Shown here: one piece after another, positions 50,478 through 59,259 of the stretch
How the letters are laid out: each line of letters opens with the position of its first letter
How positions within the stretch are numbered: position 1 is the stretch's first letter
Origin: an uncultured Collinsella sp.
GTDB lineage: Bacteria > Actinomycetota > Coriobacteriia > Coriobacteriales > Coriobacteriaceae
DNA: 64,000 nt
Assembly (NCBI GenBank): GCA_900541685.1
Contig: UQKM01000011.1
Span: 12,064 to 76,063 of the forward strand
Reading direction: 5' to 3'
Position numbers and translations under genes: made by a program
The notes under the pieces: generated by a model
Told to the model about the DNA's origin: nothing
Database searches by the model: none
What the model saw: only the letters and a program-made list of their open reading frames with translations

Positions 50478-51512
50478 TTAGTAGTTCATCTGGTGATAGT
50501 AACGACGCGTGGTGAGCGGGTGGTTACGGACGTGCTCGAGATGGCAGCTCAGGCGCTCGGTGATGGTGTAGGTGACCATCGGGGAGACGATCTTGCGGAA
50601 CTCGGGGTCGCTGAACGGCAGCTCGACCTCGGCGGTGTCAAACTTGTTCACGCGGACGTTGACGCCCTTCTCGTCGGCGAGCATGTGAGTGAAGTTGTCC
50701 ACGCGGTCCATGAGCTTACGGGTGTCGTCCTCGCCGTAGAGCATGATGAGGCTCGTGCCTTCCTCGCACAGCTCGATGGTGCCGTGGAAGAACTCGGCGG
50801 CGTGGATGGACTTGGTCTTGATCCACTGCATCTCCTCGAGGATGCACATGGCGTAGTCGTAGGCCTCGCCCCAGAGCATGCCGGAGCCGATCACCATGTG
50901 GTAGTCGGTGTCCTTGAAGTCCTCGGCCATGGCGGCGCAGCGCTCGTCCTGGGCGTCCTTGGCCTTGATGAGGTACGGGGCGATGTTGCCGAACTCCTCC
51001 ATGAAGGTGTCGTACTTGGGGAAGGCGCCGGCGTTCTTGAGGAAGCGGGCGACCAGCGTGATCTGGTAGGTGTAGATGGCCTCGCACAGGACGTCGTCCT
51101 CGGCGAAGCTGAAGAACTTGTAGTCGGCGTACTCGGTGGCCGGGGTGTTGTCGTTGGAGACATACATCAGCGTGCGGGCGCCCTGCTCCTGGCAGAACTT
51201 GGCGGCCTCGATGATCTCGGGGGTGGTGCCGGTACGGGTGGAGAAGACGCAGACCGAGTCCTTGTTGAAGGCCTTGGGCGGGCACGCGAGGAACTCAGCG
51301 GCGATCTCGCAGTGGACGTCGACGTCGGCCGTGGTGGTCTCGACCCAATACTTCATCGGGAGCGTGTGGGCCCAGGTGCCGCCGCAGCCGATGAAGAAGA
51401 TGTTGGAATAACCCTGCTCGCAGACCTCGTCCACGGCAGCCTCAATCTGAGGACGGAGAGCGAGGGCATCGCTCACAACCTTCTCGTAACGAGGCTCATC
51501 GAAATTGAACAT
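50478..51512 (-). CDS. SIS-domain FrlB/GfrF-like deglycase (copy 1)
   Basis: A 344-residue protein of the SIS (sugar isomerase) fold. It has two SIS domains (CGGTWAHTLPMKYWVE; STRTGTTPEI) and the C-terminal NHPLTTRRYYHQMNY, which matches FrlB-type deglycases (ERRYYxxxxY). FrlB/GfrF split fructoselysine-6-P (or similar) into glucose-6-P and an amino acid. The nearly identical copy at 58183 differs by one base. The ATG at 51512 has GAAGGGAT. Codons are strongly biased, unlike the AT-rich neighbours. It leads set 1 before EIIC and EIID. Substrate is inference. Confidence 0.88.
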   Translation of the reverse strand: MFNFDEPRYEKVVSDALALRPQIEAAVDEVCEQGYSNIFFIGCGGTWAHTLPMKYWVETTTADVDVHCEIAAEFLACPPKAFNKDSVCVFSTRTGTTPEIIEAAKFCQEQGARTLMYVSNDNTPATEYADYKFFSFAEDDVLCEAIYTYQITLVARFLKNAGAFPKYDTFMEEFGNIAPYLIKAKDAQDERCAAMAEDFKDTDYHMVIGSGMLWGEAYDYAMCILEEMQWIKTKSIHAAEFFHGTIELCEEGTSLIMLYGEDDTRKLMDRVDNFTHMLADEKGVNVRVNKFDTAEVELPFSDPEFRKIVSPMVTYTITERLSCHLEHVRNHPLTTRRYYHQMNY

Positions 51513-51531
51513 ATCTAATATCCCTTCGTTT

Positions 51532-51567
51532 AATAGAGTGAAATTCGTTTCAATTGACAACTTGTCA
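51532..51567 (-). promoter_or_regulatory. promoter/operator region of deglycase copy 1
   Basis: Read on the minus strand, TTGTCA and TCTATT are 17 bp apart (51555-51560 and 51532-51537). Two palindromes overlap it: TGAAATTCGTTTCA (51539-51552) and TGACAACTTGTCA (51555-51567). They differ from the TATAACGTT sites of copy 2 (59217), so the two copies are controlled differently. Confidence 0.6.
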
Positions 51568-51610
51568 TTTCACTACGTATTAATACTTAATGACCTAAAT
51601 AAATACCTTT

Positions 51611-52495
51611 CTAGGAAATGGAAGCTTGGCCGTCTTTCATCTCGGCGAGTTTATGCTCGAATCCAAAGCCGCCGGGTTTAAGGCAATTCTTAGCTGAATA
51701 GTCAGCAGCGAATTCCATTGCATCCCGAATGATCTCCGCATCGAGCGGTTGCTTTTTACTCCAGCCATGCGAGAGACAGCTCACAACAAACGCAGCGATA
51801 TACGAATCTCCCGCGCCCATGGTGTCAAGCGCATCTACGGGTCTTATATTTCCCTGGTACCATCGGGAACCGTCAAAGAACACAGGCCCTGCAGATCCCC
51901 GTGTAGCAATCGTGTAGCGACAACCATGCTCTATGGCCCTCTTCAATAGAACTTGAATCTGTTGATCGCTCTCGCCGGAACAGGAAAACAGGCCAAGGGT
52001 TGTAGCAGGGCAAACAAGATCGAAATATGCGTCGGTTCGATACTTATCTTTAACGGAAAAGTCGTAAACCACCACAGCGGGAAGATCTTGAACTAGGTGC
52101 ACATCATCCTGCAGCTTTGCATTGACGCTGGTAAAAACCGCATCGAATCCCTGAAGAAACTTGACATCAGAATCGTTGATATGGGTTTTGTGCGCCCAGC
52201 AAGCCCCCGTATCGTAACCAACTTCGACACGTTCACCGTTGTAAACATTTACATCGCAAGTCTTGGTTGTTGCTTTTTCAGGCATGCATGATTGCGAAAG
52301 GTCAACGTTCAGCGAAGAAAGGGCATCGGTGATTATTCGCCCTCCCAGGTCGTTGCCGATCTCCCCAATATACGCAGCCTGTGCGCCAAGCATGCTTGCA
52401 TGGGCAGCGACGTTTACGGCATTGCCACCAGGATACATAACGCCTTTGTTGAGATAGCGATCAATAACGTTGTCACCAATTGCTGCGATTTTCAC
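51611..52495 (-). CDS. PfkB-family kinase, fructoselysine 6-kinase (FrlD)-like
   Basis: A 294-residue ribokinase-fold kinase. PGGNAVNVAAH (substrate loop) and DTMGAGDSYIAAF (catalytic Asp) are conserved, and VKIAAIGDNVIDRY with GGNAVNVA is close to FrlD. FrlD phosphorylates fructoselysine at C6. The start is a GTG at 52495 with GGGAGG. It is the last gene of the A-B-C-D-deglycase-kinase operon. A kinase is unexpected where a PTS already phosphorylates the sugar, so it may act on another compound. Confidence 0.82.
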   Translation of the reverse strand: MKIAAIGDNVIDRYLNKGVMYPGGNAVNVAAHASMLGAQAAYIGEIGNDLGGRIITDALSSLNVDLSQSCMPEKATTKTCDVNVYNGERVEVGYDTGACWAHKTHINDSDVKFLQGFDAVFTSVNAKLQDDVHLVQDLPAVVVYDFSVKDKYRTDAYFDLVCPATTLGLFSCSGESDQQIQVLLKRAIEHGCRYTIATRGSAGPVFFDGSRWYQGNIRPVDALDTMGAGDSYIAAFVVSCLSHGWSKKQPLDAEIIRDAMEFAADYSAKNCLKPGGFGFEHKLAEMKDGQASIS

Positions 52496-52525
52496 CTCAA
52501 CGCCTCCCATCACGTACGGTCTTTA

Positions 52526-53524
52526 TTAGTACTCGACCTTGCGGTAATAACGGCGGATGTCGAGCGAATGGTCACGAATTTCCTCGAAATTCTTGCTCAC
52601 ACGCGAGAGAATGGCATTGAGCACCACCGGAGAAAGCATCCAGCGGAATTCATCACTGATACCCGGCAACTCATAATCATGTGTATCGAATACGGTGAAA
52701 TCATCCGCATATTGCTTACAGAAGCGTGCAACGCGCTCATCAAGAGGCCTAGTCTGCGCCTCCGTCATTGCGAGCGCGACGCAAACGCCCGGCTCAACAA
52801 GTTCGATAGTGCCATGGAAGAACTCAGGCGATGTAACGGATTTGGTGCGCAGCCATTGGGACTCCTCGAGCACGCACATGGCAAACGAATACGTGGGGCC
52901 CCACAGATTGCCAGAACCAATCCAAATCTGATACGGATCGTCCTTGTGCTTCAGAGCATATGCGCGAGCCATCTCGTCAGCGTTCTTGCCGACGGAAACG
53001 AGAGCAGCGGGGAGATTCACAAGCTCATCAGCGAAGCGATCGTAGTCATCGAAAAAGCCCCTGTTCTTGAGAATCTTTCCAATCAGAAGGTACAGCACGA
53101 GCTCCATAGGACGACCCTGCTTATAGATCACTCCATAATCGGAAAGTTCACCAAGCGGTGAACCGTCCACGCCAAGCGTAGAGACAATGGTGCAGCCTGC
53201 GTCTTTTGCCGCCTTTGCCGCCGCGACCGTCTCTTTGGTGTCGCCCGACTTGGACGCCATGAACGCCAAGGTCCCCTTACCGATGCGCCGATTGCCAACC
53301 GTGAGGAAATCTGCCGAAACTTGGGACTGGACGGGAATATCGGACATAACAGAAACCATATAGTCAAACGGCTGCATCATCGCAAGCGAGCCACCTGACG
53401 AGGTGAAGAAAATCGAATCGAAACCCTTTTCGCAAATTTCGTCAGCAATGCGTTCAATTTCGGCACGTTGATTGTAGATATAAGCACCGTTATCGAGAAT
53501 TGCCTGTTCATCAAATGAAACCAT
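52526..53524 (-). CDS. SIS-domain FrlB/GfrE-like deglycase (third)
   Basis: A 332-residue double-SIS protein (FFTSSGGSLAMMQPFDYMV; ASKSGDTKETVAAAK) with the C-terminal RRYYRKVEY typical of FrlB-type deglycases. It is only distantly similar to the two copies at 50478 and 58183, so the substrates probably differ. It is AT-richer than those copies. It sits between EIID (53573) and the kinase, the usual place of gfrE/gfrF in PTS-type operons. The ATG at 53524 has AGAAAGGT. Confidence 0.85.
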   Translation of the reverse strand: MVSFDEQAILDNGAYIYNQRAEIERIADEICEKGFDSIFFTSSGGSLAMMQPFDYMVSVMSDIPVQSQVSADFLTVGNRRIGKGTLAFMASKSGDTKETVAAAKAAKDAGCTIVSTLGVDGSPLGELSDYGVIYKQGRPMELVLYLLIGKILKNRGFFDDYDRFADELVNLPAALVSVGKNADEMARAYALKHKDDPYQIWIGSGNLWGPTYSFAMCVLEESQWLRTKSVTSPEFFHGTIELVEPGVCVALAMTEAQTRPLDERVARFCKQYADDFTVFDTHDYELPGISDEFRWMLSPVVLNAILSRVSKNFEEIRDHSLDIRRYYRKVEY

Positions 53525-53572
53525 GAGATATACCTTTCTAATTCAATTGGGCCAGACGGCGAAATCAACCAT

Positions 53573-54403
53573 TTAGATTGCAAACACTCCGAAGAAGGAG
53601 CCGACGATACCAACCGCCATGAGAATAACGAGAATCCAAGCAATTTTGACCTTGTGCTGGACGAGTTCGTAAACTCCAAGTGTCACAAGCAGCGGCAGCA
53701 GGCTCGGCATGATACCGTCGATGATGCTTTGGATAGTCTGCGCACTGTCGCCGGTACCGAGAGAACCAGCCACGCTGACCGATACAAGGTTGGGCACCAT
53801 AGCGCCGATAACCATAAGACCGAGAATTGCAGCCCCCATAGTGAGCTTTGGCATAAGACCAGATTTCTCGATCTTGCTCAAGAAACTGGTTCCGAATCCA
53901 TAGCCCCATTTAAGGCAGAACCAACGAATCAGATAATGCGGAACATTGAATACGACAAGGAAGAGAAGCGGGCCGAGAATGTTACCCTGCATAGCAAGCG
54001 ACACACCCAAGCCAGTGGCGATGACACGCAACGTTCCCCAGAACAGAGAGTCGCCGATGCCGGCCAGCGGGCTCATAAGAGCGGCCTTTACGCTGTTGAT
54101 GGAGGATTCGTCAAAATCCTCTTCGTTAGCGTTTGCCTCTTCCATCGCTGCCGAAATGCCCAGAATTAATGTTGAGACATAAGGAGTGGTGTTGAAGAAC
54201 TCCATGTGACGCTTAGCAGCAGCAGCCTGGTCATCCTTATTCTTATACACGCGACGAATGATGGGAAGCATGGAGAAGCAGTATCCCATGTGCTGCTGGC
54301 GCTCGTAGTTCCAGGAGTACTCCATCGTAAGCGAACGGAAAAATACCGATTTTAGATCACGCTTTGTAATCTTGTTGGAACTGGTGTCATTAGAAGTCGT
54401 CAT
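53573..54403 (-). CDS. PTS mannose-family EIID (set 2)
   Basis: A 276-residue EIID with the family motif SPLAGIGDSLFWGTLRVIATGLGV. The ATG at 54403 lies inside the EIIC gene (14-nt overlap) and has GGAAGGGAG. It completes the A-B-C-D transporter with genes at 54390, 55203 and 55678. Confidence 0.93.
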   Translation of the reverse strand: MTTSNDTSSNKITKRDLKSVFFRSLTMEYSWNYERQQHMGYCFSMLPIIRRVYKNKDDQAAAAKRHMEFFNTTPYVSTLILGISAAMEEANANEEDFDESSINSVKAALMSPLAGIGDSLFWGTLRVIATGLGVSLAMQGNILGPLLFLVVFNVPHYLIRWFCLKWGYGFGTSFLSKIEKSGLMPKLTMGAAILGLMVIGAMVPNLVSVSVAGSLGTGDSAQTIQSIIDGIMPSLLPLLVTLGVYELVQHKVKIAWILVILMAVGIVGSFFGVFAI

Positions 54404-55175
54404 CGTCGAAGCTCCCTTCCGAACTAAGCTGTGGCGTCTGAGCAATGAAGTTTGGCTGGACCACCACGAGAATTACTGCGAGGCAAAGCCCAATGATGGC
54501 AATACCAAGGATTGGAATGCTCATGTAGGCACAGAGCGCAAACCCGAGCACGAAGAAAATAGCAGTCTGCTTGTTGACAATCATTGAAGCGAGCAGTGCA
54601 ATGCCGAGCGCAGGGATGAATCCACCCGCAATAACCAGGCCGTTACTTACAAACTCGGGAATTGCGTTAAGCACCGCGTTCATAACCGGCGTTCCGAGAT
54701 AGAAAGCAAGGGAGCACACGAAAAAGCGAGGAAGCGATTTGACGATGAATCCACCAAGCAGATGCATCCGCTCCATACCTTTGAGGTCGCCCTTTGCCAC
54801 GCAGTCGTCCGCTTTATGGACGAAAAACGGCATCACGATCAGCGTAAGCGCGTTATCAATGATGAGATAAAGCGACGCAATCGGGAAAGCGAGCGTCAGC
54901 GCAACTTCAGCGCCTTGACCCGTCGAAATTGCAAAGGCAGTGCCCAAAATACCACCGGTGATAACGTCAGGCGGAACGGCCGCCCCGATGGTAACCGATC
55001 CAATGAACACCATTTCAAGCGTGGCGCCGACAATAATGCCCGTCTGCAAATCACCCATCACAAGACCGATGAGGACGCCCGTGACAATCGGGCGAGAAGC
55101 AAGGCAAGTGCCAAGTGCCCACTCAAATGTCACGCACATTGCGACGAGGCCGATAAGGATCGCTTGAGTCAACAT
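54390..55175 (-). CDS. PTS mannose-family EIIC (set 2)
   Basis: A 261-residue membrane channel subunit (VGATLEMVFIGSVTIGAAVPPDV, the family signature) with multiple helices. Its C-terminus SSEGSFDDDDF overlaps the EIID start. It lies 27 nt after EIIB. Confidence 0.92.
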   Translation of the reverse strand: MLTQAILIGLVAMCVTFEWALGTCLASRPIVTGVLIGLVMGDLQTGIIVGATLEMVFIGSVTIGAAVPPDVITGGILGTAFAISTGQGAEVALTLAFPIASLYLIIDNALTLIVMPFFVHKADDCVAKGDLKGMERMHLLGGFIVKSLPRFFVCSLAFYLGTPVMNAVLNAIPEFVSNGLVIAGGFIPALGIALLASMIVNKQTAIFFVLGFALCAYMSIPILGIAIIGLCLAVILVVVQPNFIAQTPQLSSEGSFDDDDF

Positions 55176-55202
55176 GAGGGATCCCCTTTCTATTGTATGT
55201 GC

Positions 55203-55664
55203 TTAAATCAAAATCTTCTCGTCTCTAGGTACCTGCCTGATCTCCACCTCGATTCCGGCATCACTGAGCTCATGTAGAAGCTCCACGTCGCGATCGGTAG
55301 CGAAAACCGTTGAAGATAGGCGTACATCTGCACCCTCACGCGGCTTCGTTCCTCCAATGTTGATATGCTCGATTTCGCTGTAGCCCTTTGCCAGGCGGTA
55401 AGCATCTTCGATGCTTTCAACGACAATGAACAAACGGTACTTATCGGTCACACCGCTCCTAAGAGCCTCGATAGAATCATCGACCGATTTGATAACCAAT
55501 TTGACGCCTGCCGGACGTGCCAGCTTAAGCGTCGTCTTGCGCACGTCATCTTTCACAACCGCATCGCAGGCAATCAAAATGCAATTGGTGTCAAGCTCTT
55601 GCGTCCAAGTCATGGCAACCTGACCATGAAGCAAGCGATGGTCAACTCTCAGCAGCTTAATCAT
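55203..55664 (-). CDS. PTS mannose-family EIIB (set 2)
   Basis: A 153-residue cytoplasmic phosphocarrier. RVDHRLLHGQV contains the phosphoryl-accepting His13. It passes phosphate from EIIA to the incoming sugar. The ATG at 55664 is preceded by GAAAGGAA, and it lies 13 nt after EIIA. Confidence 0.95.
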   Translation of the reverse strand: MIKLLRVDHRLLHGQVAMTWTQELDTNCILIACDAVVKDDVRKTTLKLARPAGVKLVIKSVDDSIEALRSGVTDKYRLFIVVESIEDAYRLAKGYSEIEHINIGGTKPREGADVRLSSTVFATDRDVELLHELSDAGIEVEIRQVPRDEKILI

Positions 55665-55677
55665 CTTTGTTCCTTTC

Positions 55678-56094
55678 TCAAAAATCCTCGTCTTCTTCTA
55701 CCGAATTTGGCAGCGAACATAGGCATGTGCCCTTTTGGCGGACACTTGAAACCAATGCAGCGAGCTCGGCGTCATCAAGTGTGCTCAATTTCGAAAACAC
55801 TTCGAGCACTAGTGGTAGCGACATGCCGGCAATGAGCCTTAGAGAATCGTCGCCCAACCTTTCCATAAAAGCGTTATTCACTGACCCACCATAGACATCA
55901 GTGATGACAATCCACTGGTCTGCTGGGTCGCGAGAACGGTCCCAAAAATCTATCAACTCGTTTACATCCATCGTGTCCTCATCGACATATGCGCATAGCA
56001 CCTTAACGCGAGGATCTTCACCGCAAAATAGCTGGAGCGTTTCACGCATCGCTCTAGCAAGTGGCCCATGGCTGGCCAAGAGCAACTTCCTCAT
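55678..56094 (-). CDS. PTS mannose-family EIIA (set 2)
   Basis: A 138-residue cytoplasmic subunit. MRKLLLASHGPLA carries the phosphorylated His9, followed by the VITDVYGGSVNN region. It heads the operon 55678-51611; the operator-like site TATAACGTTCTA lies 33-44 bp upstream. Confidence 0.92.
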   Translation of the reverse strand: MRKLLLASHGPLARAMRETLQLFCGEDPRVKVLCAYVDEDTMDVNELIDFWDRSRDPADQWIVITDVYGGSVNNAFMERLGDDSLRLIAGMSLPLVLEVFSKLSTLDDAELAALVSSVRQKGTCLCSLPNSVEEDEDF

Positions 56095-56126
56095 TTATCT
56101 CCCAATCTCAGTCAATCATCTGTTAA

Positions 56127-56138
56127 TAGAACGTTATA
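56127..56138 (-). promoter_or_regulatory. GntR operator-like site upstream of EIIA
   Basis: On the minus strand this reads TATAACGTTCTA. The same 12-mer with one change (TATAACATTCTA) lies at 57822-57833 upstream of the regulator genes, and ATAACGTTAT lies at 59260-59269 in the deglycase promoter. A shared GntR site is likely. Confidence 0.6.
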
Positions 56139-56236
56139 TTTTGTATTGTTATCTACAGTATCCTCGAAACTTTCGCTTTGTCAAGACAGATCAATCGAGC
56201 TTCCTAAGCGGTAATAATTCGCCCGTAAACGGCAAA

Positions 56237-56262
56237 AAAACGCCCCTTTGTCGGGGCGTTTT
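56237..56262. terminator. terminator between the GntR genes and the PTS operon
   Basis: AAAACGCCCC (56237-56246) and GGGGCGTTTT (56253-56262) with a short loop; T-runs occur on both sides. It ends the leftward GntR transcript 47 nt after its stop. Confidence 0.9.
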
Positions 56263-56308
56263 CAATCTCTTGTTATTCGGTTAAGAAAGATCCGGGGTTT
56301 GGCTTTCG

Positions 56309-57013
56309 CTAGAGATAAAACTTTAAGCGCTCAGTGCAGTACACCTGCCGCGAAATAAACAATGGCACTCCCTGCGCGCTGCAACGCTTATCTACAAATA
56401 ATAAAAGGGCAGATCCCGGCTTTACATTCAAATGTTCTGCCTCGTAAGCACTTGCAAAGCACACCTGCAACGTTCGCTCGTTATTGCCAAGTTCGATATG
56501 GCGTCTTCCCAGCACCTCAAGTAGAGAACCCGATAAATCTTCATGTTCCAAAAAGGCAAGAGAAGGAGTGTAGCTATTGGTTTCCAACATCGTTGGCACG
56601 CCATCGACTAAGCGCAAACGTCTAGTCTGAAGAATATTCTCGTCCTCCTGGACCTGAAGAAAACGCACGTCGCGCAGCGTAGGATAAATCCAAGCTACTT
56701 CGAGCACTACGGTAGAAGGCTTTTTATTTTCTTGAATGCAGGAATGGGTGAAGCTTTCCTGGTCATCGGCTGCATAGGCATTGCGTGTCGTGGTAACAAA
56801 AGTCCCTTTCCCTCGCGTGCGCTCAACGATATCGGCATCCTCTAGTTCCTTGATTGCCGATCGAACAGTAATACGACTAACGCCATATTCCTCCATAAGC
56901 TCCGTCTCAGTAGGAAGCTTATCCCCTTCGCTATATACGCCACTTTCTATTCGACTCACAAGATCGTGAACGATCTGCTTATACAATGGAACAGCGCTCT
57001 CCACTTTAACCAT
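56309..57013 (-). CDS. GntR/UTRA family transcriptional regulator (1)
   Basis: A 234-residue regulator with an N-terminal winged helix-turn-helix (VPLYKQIVHDLVSRIESGVYSEGDKLPTETELMEEYGVSRITVRSAIKELED, about 6-60) and a C-terminal UTRA effector domain (about 90-230). Effectors of UTRA regulators are usually phosphorylated sugars, which fits the PTS. The ATG at 57013 is 8 nt after the second regulator's stop. It likely controls the PTS operon with its partner. Confidence 0.93.
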   Translation of the reverse strand: MVKVESAVPLYKQIVHDLVSRIESGVYSEGDKLPTETELMEEYGVSRITVRSAIKELEDADIVERTRGKGTFVTTTRNAYAADDQESFTHSCIQENKKPSTVVLEVAWIYPTLRDVRFLQVQEDENILQTRRLRLVDGVPTMLETNSYTPSLAFLEHEDLSGSLLEVLGRRHIELGNNERTLQVCFASAYEAEHLNVKPGSALLLFVDKRCSAQGVPLFISRQVYCTERLKFYL

Positions 57014-57021
57014 TATTCAAC

Positions 57022-57810
57022 CTATTGCTTTCTACACTCAACGGCTTCAAGTCCCCGCCAATTGATGCCGAGTTGATTAGCCTTAATCGAAAAGAAGTAT
57101 TTGAAATAATCACCCAACATCACCTGCTTAGTAAAGTGCACTGGCTTACCAGTGCTCATATAAACGGTCTCACTCAATATAAACATCGCAGCTTCTCCTG
57201 CGATATTAAGGATGCGCTTCTCCTCATCCGTAGCAAGCCCTGCTTCAAGCACAATAGACGGGAAACAATTATCCTCTAGTCGCAGCCCCGTCTCTCTCTC
57301 AATCGTTTCATAAAGTGATGCGTTCTCCATATCGACACCCAGTAAAAACCCGAAGTTCTTTACTGGAAGATAAATATGTTCAATCATTGCATTTATGTGG
57401 TTAATTGACCTCACGCGTTTGAGGTAAACCGCAGATTCATTCTCTTCCATTCGCAAATGACGACGGACGGCAACGGGCGGCTCGACCTCCTGAAGAGCGA
57501 GAACACGAGACGAGGTTTCGATATTATTTTCATGGCAAAAATAAGTGAAACCCTTAAACGTGCTCAAGCTCGAGACGATTTTAGGCTGCCGGATAAATGT
57601 GCCCTTGCCATGACGCGTATCAAGCACGTCGTCATCCACAAGAGTTTGAATTGCCTTCCGTATCGTCGCACGGCTAACCTCGTATTCTTCGCAAAAACCA
57701 TTTTCGCTAGGCAACACGCCACTTTCGGAAAACTCGCCCATCTCAATACGACGGCGCAAATCATCAGCTACTTGTACATATAGCGGCACAGCACTAGTCG
57801 GGTTAATCAT
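57022..57810 (-). CDS. GntR/UTRA family transcriptional regulator (2)
   Basis: A 262-residue paralogue with wHTH (VPLYVQVADDLRRRIEMGEFSESGVLPSENGFCEEYEVSRATIRKAIQTLVDD, about 8-65) and UTRA domain. The paired, adjacent regulators may see different ligands or form heteromers. The ATG at 57810 has GGAG 7 nt upstream. An operator-like ATAACGTTCT overlaps its own start, suggesting autoregulation. The AT-rich codons differ from the core genes and suggest acquisition. Confidence 0.93.
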   Translation of the reverse strand: MINPTSAVPLYVQVADDLRRRIEMGEFSESGVLPSENGFCEEYEVSRATIRKAIQTLVDDDVLDTRHGKGTFIRQPKIVSSLSTFKGFTYFCHENNIETSSRVLALQEVEPPVAVRRHLRMEENESAVYLKRVRSINHINAMIEHIYLPVKNFGFLLGVDMENASLYETIERETGLRLEDNCFPSIVLEAGLATDEEKRILNIAGEAAMFILSETVYMSTGKPVHFTKQVMLGDYFKYFFSIKANQLGINWRGLEAVECRKQ

Positions 57811-57833
57811 AACGTTCTCCGTATAACATTCTA
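57809..57833 (-). promoter_or_regulatory. two operator-like sites at the GntR (2) start
   Basis: ATAACGTTCT (57809-57818, overlapping the start codon) and TATAACATTCTA (57822-57833). Together with 56127-56138 and 59260-59269 they suggest one regulon. Confidence 0.55.
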
Positions 57834-57885
57834 TGAAACTTCTATACGTTATAAGATAACCTATTACGTATTATTTTGAAAGAAA

Positions 57886-57917
57886 TAGACGGTTCAATCT
57901 TATTTTTGAACCGTCTA
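57886..57917 (-). terminator. terminator before the GntR genes
   Basis: TAGACGGTTCAA (57886-57897) and TTGAACCGTCTA (57906-57917) form a perfect 12-bp stem with an 8-nt loop; TTTCTTTC follows on the minus strand. It ends the transcript from deglycase copy 2, whose stop is 266 nt upstream. Confidence 0.9.
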
Positions 57918-58182
57918 CAATATCAAACACTCCATATGAAGGTGTCGAATGCCACTTGTGGCGCAAACAAGAGGGGCATTTGGCAAAAATGCCCCATTTC
58001 GCCTTGAAGTCGCTACCGTGAAATGCCAACGAGCCGCATGGTCGAGTCCAAGCAAATACGACCTCAAGCGGCCAGCTACGGCATGGCTCCCTAGAACGAG
58101 ACTGCGACATTTGTTTGCATTGTTTTACGAACGCAACATAACGAATTATTTCCGAGCAAAATAACGACCGCTGAAAGCTGCT
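57918..58182. other. 265-nt 3' region of deglycase copy 2
   Basis: No credible gene. GGGGCATTT (57973-57981) and AAATGCCCC (57987-57995) form a perfect hairpin. The rest has no obvious structure. It is transcribed as a long 3' tail between the deglycase stop and its terminator, unusual for this compact region. Confidence 0.5.
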
Positions 58183-59217
58183 TTAGTAGTTCATCTGGTG
58201 ATAGTAACGACGCGTGGTGAGCGGGTGGTTGCGGACGTGCTCGAGATGGCAGCTCAGGCGCTCGGTGATGGTGTAGGTGACCATCGGGGAGACGATCTTG
58301 CGGAACTCGGGGTCGCTGAACGGCAGCTCGACCTCGGCGGTGTCAAACTTGTTCACGCGGACGTTGACGCCCTTCTCGTCGGCGAGCATGTGAGTGAAGT
58401 TGTCCACGCGGTCCATGAGCTTACGGGTGTCGTCCTCGCCGTAGAGCATGATGAGGCTCGTGCCTTCCTCGCACAGCTCGATGGTGCCGTGGAAGAACTC
58501 GGCGGCGTGGATGGACTTGGTCTTGATCCACTGCATCTCCTCGAGGATGCACATGGCGTAGTCGTAGGCCTCGCCCCAGAGCATGCCGGAGCCGATCACC
58601 ATGTGGTAGTCGGTGTCCTTGAAGTCCTCGGCCATGGCGGCGCAGCGCTCGTCCTGGGCGTCCTTGGCCTTGATGAGGTACGGGGCGATGTTGCCGAACT
58701 CCTCCATGAAGGTGTCGTACTTGGGGAAGGCGCCGGCGTTCTTGAGGAAGCGGGCGACCAGCGTGATCTGGTAGGTGTAGATGGCCTCGCACAGGACGTC
58801 GTCCTCGGCGAAGCTGAAGAACTTGTAGTCGGCGTACTCGGTGGCCGGGGTGTTGTCGTTGGAGACATACATCAGCGTGCGGGCGCCCTGCTCCTGGCAG
58901 AACTTGGCGGCCTCGATGATCTCGGGGGTGGTGCCGGTACGGGTGGAGAAGACGCAGACCGAGTCCTTGTTGAAGGCCTTGGGCGGGCACGCGAGGAACT
59001 CAGCGGCGATCTCGCAGTGGACGTCGACGTCGGCCGTGGTGGTCTCGACCCAATACTTCATCGGGAGCGTGTGGGCCCAGGTGCCGCCGCAGCCGATGAA
59101 GAAGATGTTGGAATAACCCTGCTCGCAGACCTCGTCCACGGCAGCCTCAATCTGAGGACGGAGAGCGAGGGCATCGCTCACAACCTTCTCGTAACGAGGC
59201 TCATCGAAATTGAACAT
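58183..59217 (-). CDS. SIS-domain FrlB/GfrF-like deglycase (copy 2)
   Basis: A 344-residue protein identical in amino acids to the one at 50478; one base in 1035 differs (near the 3' end, silent). The identity starts at the stop codon and ends at the start codon. The promoters and 3' regions are unrelated. Both copies thus serve the same reaction under different control: this one with the TATAACGTT-type operator. It is probably monocistronic. The ATG at 59217 has AGTAAGGG. Confidence 0.88.
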   Translation of the reverse strand: MFNFDEPRYEKVVSDALALRPQIEAAVDEVCEQGYSNIFFIGCGGTWAHTLPMKYWVETTTADVDVHCEIAAEFLACPPKAFNKDSVCVFSTRTGTTPEIIEAAKFCQEQGARTLMYVSNDNTPATEYADYKFFSFAEDDVLCEAIYTYQITLVARFLKNAGAFPKYDTFMEEFGNIAPYLIKAKDAQDERCAAMAEDFKDTDYHMVIGSGMLWGEAYDYAMCILEEMQWIKTKSIHAAEFFHGTIELCEEGTSLIMLYGEDDTRKLMDRVDNFTHMLADEKGVNVRVNKFDTAEVELPFSDPEFRKIVSPMVTYTITERLSCHLEHVRNHPLTTRRYYHQMNY

Positions 59218-59259
59218 CCCTTACTCCTAACTCACTTAGATGAACCCTTCGTTCATCCC

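Noticed and set aside
57871..58110. 79-codon leftward open frame
   Set aside because: It covers a terminator and a hairpin, has no ribosome site and no recognisable motif.
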